Below, one piece after another: positions 61,089-64,000 of a stretch of DNA of 64,000 bases. The notes below the pieces were generated by a model. The model saw only the letters and a list, made by a program, of their open reading frames with translations. It was not told the DNA's origin and did no database searches. Positions within the stretch are counted from its first letter, which is position 1, and the number at the start of each line of letters is the position of its first letter. Source of the stretch: Luedemannella flava (GTDB lineage: Bacteria; Actinomycetota; Actinomycetes; Mycobacteriales; Micromonosporaceae); contig NZ_BAAALT010000127.1 in assembly GCF_039528515.1 (NCBI RefSeq), positions 1 through 64,000 of the forward strand, read 5' to 3'. The position numbers and the translations under genes are program-made.

Positions 61089-61769
61089 ATGGGTCTGGAC
61101 TGGAATCCCGGCAACAAGGCGGCACCGGGCTGCGAGGCGGAGTTCGCCGACCTGTTCCGCCGGCTCACCGACCCGGACGGCGACGCGGCCGATGATGGCG
61201 ATGTCCAGCGGTTCTTCGCCATTTCGGTCAGCGCCTTCGAGACGCTCAACGCGCCGGTGGTCGGCCGCGATCCCGAGGCGGACGCGTGGGCCCGGCAGTT
61301 GCGCAGGGAACTCGGCCGCGACGAGTCCGAGGAGGAGTTCCTGGCGGGCATGGCCGGGTTCGCCGTCCTGCCCCTCGTCGCGCCGTGCGACGGCCTACCC
61401 CGCTACACCAACGGAAGCCCCGGCGGTTACGTGGAGCAGTACTCGTTCCGGGCACAGTTCCTGTAGGACTGCGCGGACGACATCGGCGAGGAGCTGTTCG
61501 CGGCGGCGTACGTGTCGAAGCTTCCCGATGATCTTCTTGAGTACGGCCGCCGACTGCTGGCGCGGGCGGAGGACCTGGCCGCCCGCCACGGCCTGGATCC
61601 GCTGAACCTGGTCGTTCCGGACAGGATCCCCACCCTCGACGAGATCGTCGCCGGCGTCGAGCCGCCCACGACGTGGAGCGTCGAACACCGGGTCGACGTC
61701 GCGCACTCGGCCGGACGCTGGTGCGTGTTCTGGGCCGAGCGGGGGCATCTCCTCGACGTCCACGCGTGA
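61089..61769 (+). pseudogene. Hypothetical gene split by an in-frame TAG
   Basis: ATG 61089 opens a frame reading GLDWNPGNKAAPGCEAEF and later CDGLPRYTNGSPGGYVEQYSF. It is interrupted by TAG at 61464-61466, and the same frame then continues without another stop to 61769 (DDIGEELFAAAY, LEYGRRLLARAEDLA). Composition and codon use are alike on both sides, so one gene of about 226 codons has a single nonsense codon. I do not recognise the family. A sequencing error is an alternative. Confidence 0.75.
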
Positions 61770-61781
61770 CCTTGTGAGCCC

Positions 61782-63131
61782 TCAGGCCGGCGTGATGTTG
61801 TGGTTGAAGCGGAACACGTTGTCCGGGTCGTAGCGCCGCTTGACCTGCGCCAGGCGGGCCACGTTGTCCTCGCCCAGGCCTGAGGTGACCCGGTCGCGGC
61901 CCTCGTCGCCGACGAAGTTCAGGTACACGTCGCCGGTCGCCCAGGGGCGTACGGCCGAACGCACGTCGCGGACCCACTGACGGCCGCGCTCGTCGTCGGC
62001 CGGGTCGTCCCAGAGGCCGAACGGGTGCACCACCCAGCGCGCCCGTCGCCACGGCAGCGGCTGGTCGGCGCCGACCCGGGACACCGCGCCGCCCTGCGGG
62101 AAGAGCACGTGCTGCGACGGCGACGGCACGATCATGTCGACGGCCCGGGCGCAGAACGCGTCGATGGCCTCGTCCGGCAGGTCGTCGACGTGCTCGGCCG
62201 ACCAGTAGTTGCGGAAGCCGGGTGGGTCGTCGAACATCGCCTGCAGGTCCCCGTACGGCAGTTCCGCGATGAACTGACCCGCCGGCTCCAGCGCGAGCAG
62301 GGGCGCGATCGCGGCGCGGGCGGCCGCCTCGTCGCCCGCGTACGTGACCAGCGTGAGGCAGGTGAGCCGCCCGACCAGCTCCGGCGGCACGAACGGCTCC
62401 GGCGGCCCGGTGATGAAGACGAACCCGCCGCCCAGCTCGTCGGGCGCGGACTCCAGCAGGTCCCGGTACGCCCGGCCGACCCGGGGCCCGGCGTCCGGCG
62501 GCCAGAGGAGCACCGCCGCCGTGAACACGGGCAGCGGGTGCAGCCGCAGGGTCAGCGAGGTGGCGATGCCGAAGTTGCCGCCCCCGCCGTGCAGCGCCCA
62601 GAACAGGTCGGGATGCTCGGTGTCGCTGACGGTGAGCACCTCGGCGTCGGCGGTGACCAGCTCGACGGTGACGAGGTTGTCGCAGGCCAGGCCGAACAGG
62701 CGGTCCAGCCAGCCGGTGCCGCCGCCGAGGGTGAACCCGCCGACGCCGGTCGAGGAGACCCGCCCGCCGGTGGTGGCCAGCCCGTACGGCTGGCAGGCGC
62801 GGTCCAGGCCGGCCATCGTCGTGCCGCCGCCGACCGTGACGGTGCGCGCGTCGGCGTCCACCCGGACGTCGTTCATCCGGCGCAGGTCGATGACGAGCCC
62901 GTCGTCGACGAGCGCCATGCCGGCGACGCTGTGCCCGCCGCCCCGTACGGCGATCGGCAGGCCGCGCTCGCGTCCGAACCGCACGGCCGCGACGACGTCG
63001 GCGACCGTGTCGCACTGCGCGATGACCGCCGGCCGGCGATCGATCATCGCGTTGAACACCTGGCGTCCCTCGTCGTACCCGGCGTCCCCCGGGACCAGTA
63101 CGGTGCCGCCCAGCGACTCGAACCCCACCAT
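61782..63131 (-). CDS. FAD-linked oxidase of the berberine-bridge-enzyme type
   Basis: A 449-residue flavoprotein. The PCMH FAD domain includes PIAVRGGGHSVAG near residue 60, whose His is the usual covalent flavin attachment site. The second attachment Cys of bicovalent enzymes is replaced (RVSSTGVGGFTLGGG). Residues YWSAEH and the final DPDNVFRFNHNI are the BBE C-terminal landmarks. Likely oxidises sugars or aromatic metabolites; exact reaction unknown. TAGACT -10 is 6 nt before the ATG. Confidence 0.9.
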   Translation of the reverse strand: MVGFESLGGTVLVPGDAGYDEGRQVFNAMIDRRPAVIAQCDTVADVVAAVRFGRERGLPIAVRGGGHSVAGMALVDDGLVIDLRRMNDVRVDADARTVTVGGGTTMAGLDRACQPYGLATTGGRVSSTGVGGFTLGGGTGWLDRLFGLACDNLVTVELVTADAEVLTVSDTEHPDLFWALHGGGGNFGIATSLTLRLHPLPVFTAAVLLWPPDAGPRVGRAYRDLLESAPDELGGGFVFITGPPEPFVPPELVGRLTCLTLVTYAGDEAAARAAIAPLLALEPAGQFIAELPYGDLQAMFDDPPGFRNYWSAEHVDDLPDEAIDAFCARAVDMIVPSPSQHVLFPQGGAVSRVGADQPLPWRRARWVVHPFGLWDDPADDERGRQWVRDVRSAVRPWATGDVYLNFVGDEGRDRVTSGLGEDNVARLAQVKRRYDPDNVFRFNHNITPA

Positions 63132-63186
63132 GGCGGCAGTCTAGGACTGTGCGTACTTTTTATCCGGAAATAAGGTTTGTTAACAG

Positions 63187-63206
63187 GGTGAACAATCAAG
63201 TTCACC
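63187..63206. promoter_or_regulatory. Inverted repeat upstream of the chemoreceptor gene
   Basis: GGTGAAC, 6 nt, GTTCACC is a perfect 7-bp dyad 23 bp before the sigma-28-like -35. Candidate activator or repressor site. Confidence 0.4.
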
Positions 63207-63228
63207 TCAAGGGAGCCTCAGGATTGCC

Positions 63229-63256
63229 TAAAGGTCTGTCCGACCACGGTCGATGA
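63229..63256 (+). promoter_or_regulatory. Sigma-28 (FliA)-like promoter of the chemoreceptor gene
   Basis: TAAAGGTC (63229-63236), 12 nt, GTCGATGA (63249-63256). Each box matches 6 of 8 positions of the enterobacterial FliA consensus (TAAAGTTT, N11, GCCGATAA). It would give a leader of about 60 nt before the ATG at 63323. Confidence 0.5.
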
Positions 63257-63322
63257 ACCCACTGACGGGTGCCTTGCGATGGCAAGGGGCAATGGCGCCT
63301 CCTCCCACGAAGGGACACGGCA

Positions 63323-64000
63323 ATGACCGGACGGCGCTTTGGTGGCCGCTTCCAGGGGATCAGCGTGCGGGCGAAGATGCTCGGCACCATGGCCCTCGCG
63401 CTGCTGCTCGCAGTGATCATCAGTGGCATGGGGATGATCTCCCTCGCGCGCAACTCGACCGTGACCGACCGGATCGTGTCGGGCAACGTCCCGTCGGTCC
63501 GGGCGCTGGACGAGCTGCGGTACGCCGCCGCCCAGACGCAGGTGGACATGGCGATGCAGGTGACGGCCGCCGACGGTGGCACGCGCAAGGTCTACACCGA
63601 CAAGGTCGCCGAGGACCTGAAGGCGTTCGACGCGGCGCTCGCGGCGTACCGGTCGGTGCGGCCGGAGCAGTCCGCGAAGCTGGCCGAGCTGCAGTCCCAG
63701 TGGGAGCTCTACAAGCACATCGCCACCCAGACCCAGCTGCCCGCCGGCGAGCGCGGCGACCTGCCCTCCTGGCAGATCATCCGCAACGCCGAGGTCGCCC
63801 CGCTCATGGAGAAGGTGTACGGCAACCTGTCGTCGCTGTCCGCGAGCGAGCAGGCCGACATCGCGGCGACCACGGCGGACGCCGACGAGACCTACAACAA
63901 CTCCCTGACCCGCGCGGTCGCCGTGCTGGTCGTCGGATTCGTGCTCGTGGTCGGCCTGTCGCTGCTGGTGGCCCGGAGCGTCGTGGTGCCGCTGCGGAAG
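63323..64000 (+). CDS. Methyl-accepting chemotaxis protein (N-terminal part; cut by window end)
   Basis: 226 codons are present. Transmembrane helix 1 is at about residues 19-40 (MLGTMALALLLAVIISGMG). A four-helix-bundle periplasmic-type ligand domain runs to about 195, and helix 2 at about 197-217 (AVAVLVVGFVLVVGLSLLV) leads into the start of a HAMP domain (RSVVVPLR). The signalling domain lies beyond the window. GAAGGGA 7 nt before ATG 63323 fixes the start. The upstream sigma-28-like promoter supports a flagellar-regulon chemoreceptor. Confidence 0.88.
   Translation, partial: MTGRRFGGRFQGISVRAKMLGTMALALLLAVIISGMGMISLARNSTVTDRIVSGNVPSVRALDELRYAAAQTQVDMAMQVTAADGGTRKVYTDKVAEDLKAFDAALAAYRSVRPEQSAKLAELQSQWELYKHIATQTQLPAGERGDLPSWQIIRNAEVAPLMEKVYGNLSSLSASEQADIAATTADADETYNNSLTRAVAVLVVGFVLVVGLSLLVARSVVVPLRK

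Noticed and set aside
63146..63322. c-di-GMP (GEMM) riboswitch upstream of the chemoreceptor gene
   Set aside because: Short hairpins are present but the conserved GEMM core sequences were not found; a sigma-28-like promoter explains the region better.

Overview
The window is high-GC (about 70% by eye) actinobacterial chromosomal DNA with dense short operons, many 4-bp ATGA/GTGA start-stop overlaps and many GTG starts. The gene families (FHA-ABC exporter, DUF1206, DUF3618, DUF4235, DUF6493, F420/FMN-type luciferase-like enzymes) and the start of a chemoreceptor gene behind a sigma-28-like promoter suggest a motile mycelial actinomycete, most likely Micromonosporaceae (Actinoplanes/Dactylosporangium type). 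That placement is inference. No rRNA, tRNA, CRISPR array, intact IS element or prophage was seen.

Layout. 1-335: array of 41-42 bp palindromic repeats. 336-4049: MarR regulator divergent from an RND efflux permease. 4056-5920: bidirectional terminator, a truncated AAC(2')-type acetyltransferase remnant, and a polyphosphate-polymerase-like (VTC) plus DUF4956 pair. 6163-8666: SCP2-like protein and glycogen-debranching-type glucosidase. 8754-18352: a six-gene phospho-signalling module (FHA-ABC exporter, Pro/Gln-rich membrane protein, FHA-membrane-trypsin protease, vWA protein, PP2C phosphatase, protein kinase). 18333-21785: stand-alone condensation-domain protein divergent from bioA-bioD. 21782-25081: PadR and partner membrane protein, metallophosphoesterase, and a wrecked subtilisin-type protease gene. 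25140-29158: DUF6493 and SWIM proteins. 29255-32790: two-component system and ABC transporter. 32795-37471: amino-acid permease, LLM oxidoreductase, phosphoketolase. 37579-38626: three small envelope proteins. 38770-40215: secreted GH43-ricin enzyme. 40642-45887: organosulfur cluster (TauD-like dioxygenase, cysteine-ended leader peptide, ABC transporter, flavin monooxygenase). 45952-50904: FAD oxidoreductase and a xanthine-dehydrogenase-like operon. 51075-52843: ArsR/SRPBCC pair, two gene-tail relics, TetR. 52975-61769: assorted membrane, lipid-acting and small enzymes, ending with a gene split by a nonsense codon. 61782-63131: BBE-like oxidase. 63323-64000: start of a chemoreceptor gene, cut by the window edge.

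The most interesting system is the 8754-18352 operon. A vWA/PP2C/kinase set of the kind called the TerY-P triad is joined to two FHA-bearing membrane machines, one an exporter and one with an extracellular trypsin-like domain. The phosphatase carries a membrane-proximal array of Thr-Val/Leu motifs that could serve as phospho-docking sites. The arrangement suggests that cytosolic Ser/Thr phosphorylation is read by FHA domains to control export and proteolysis outside the membrane.

Sulfur genes at 40642-45887 appear to be controlled by a 23-codon leader ORF ending in two cysteine codons. At least thirteen genes have a TAnnnT -10 element only 6-7 nt before the start codon, which suggests widespread leaderless transcripts. 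Five gene relics (AAC(2'), subtilisin, EAL tail, SDR tail, nonsense-split ORF) show recent gene decay.
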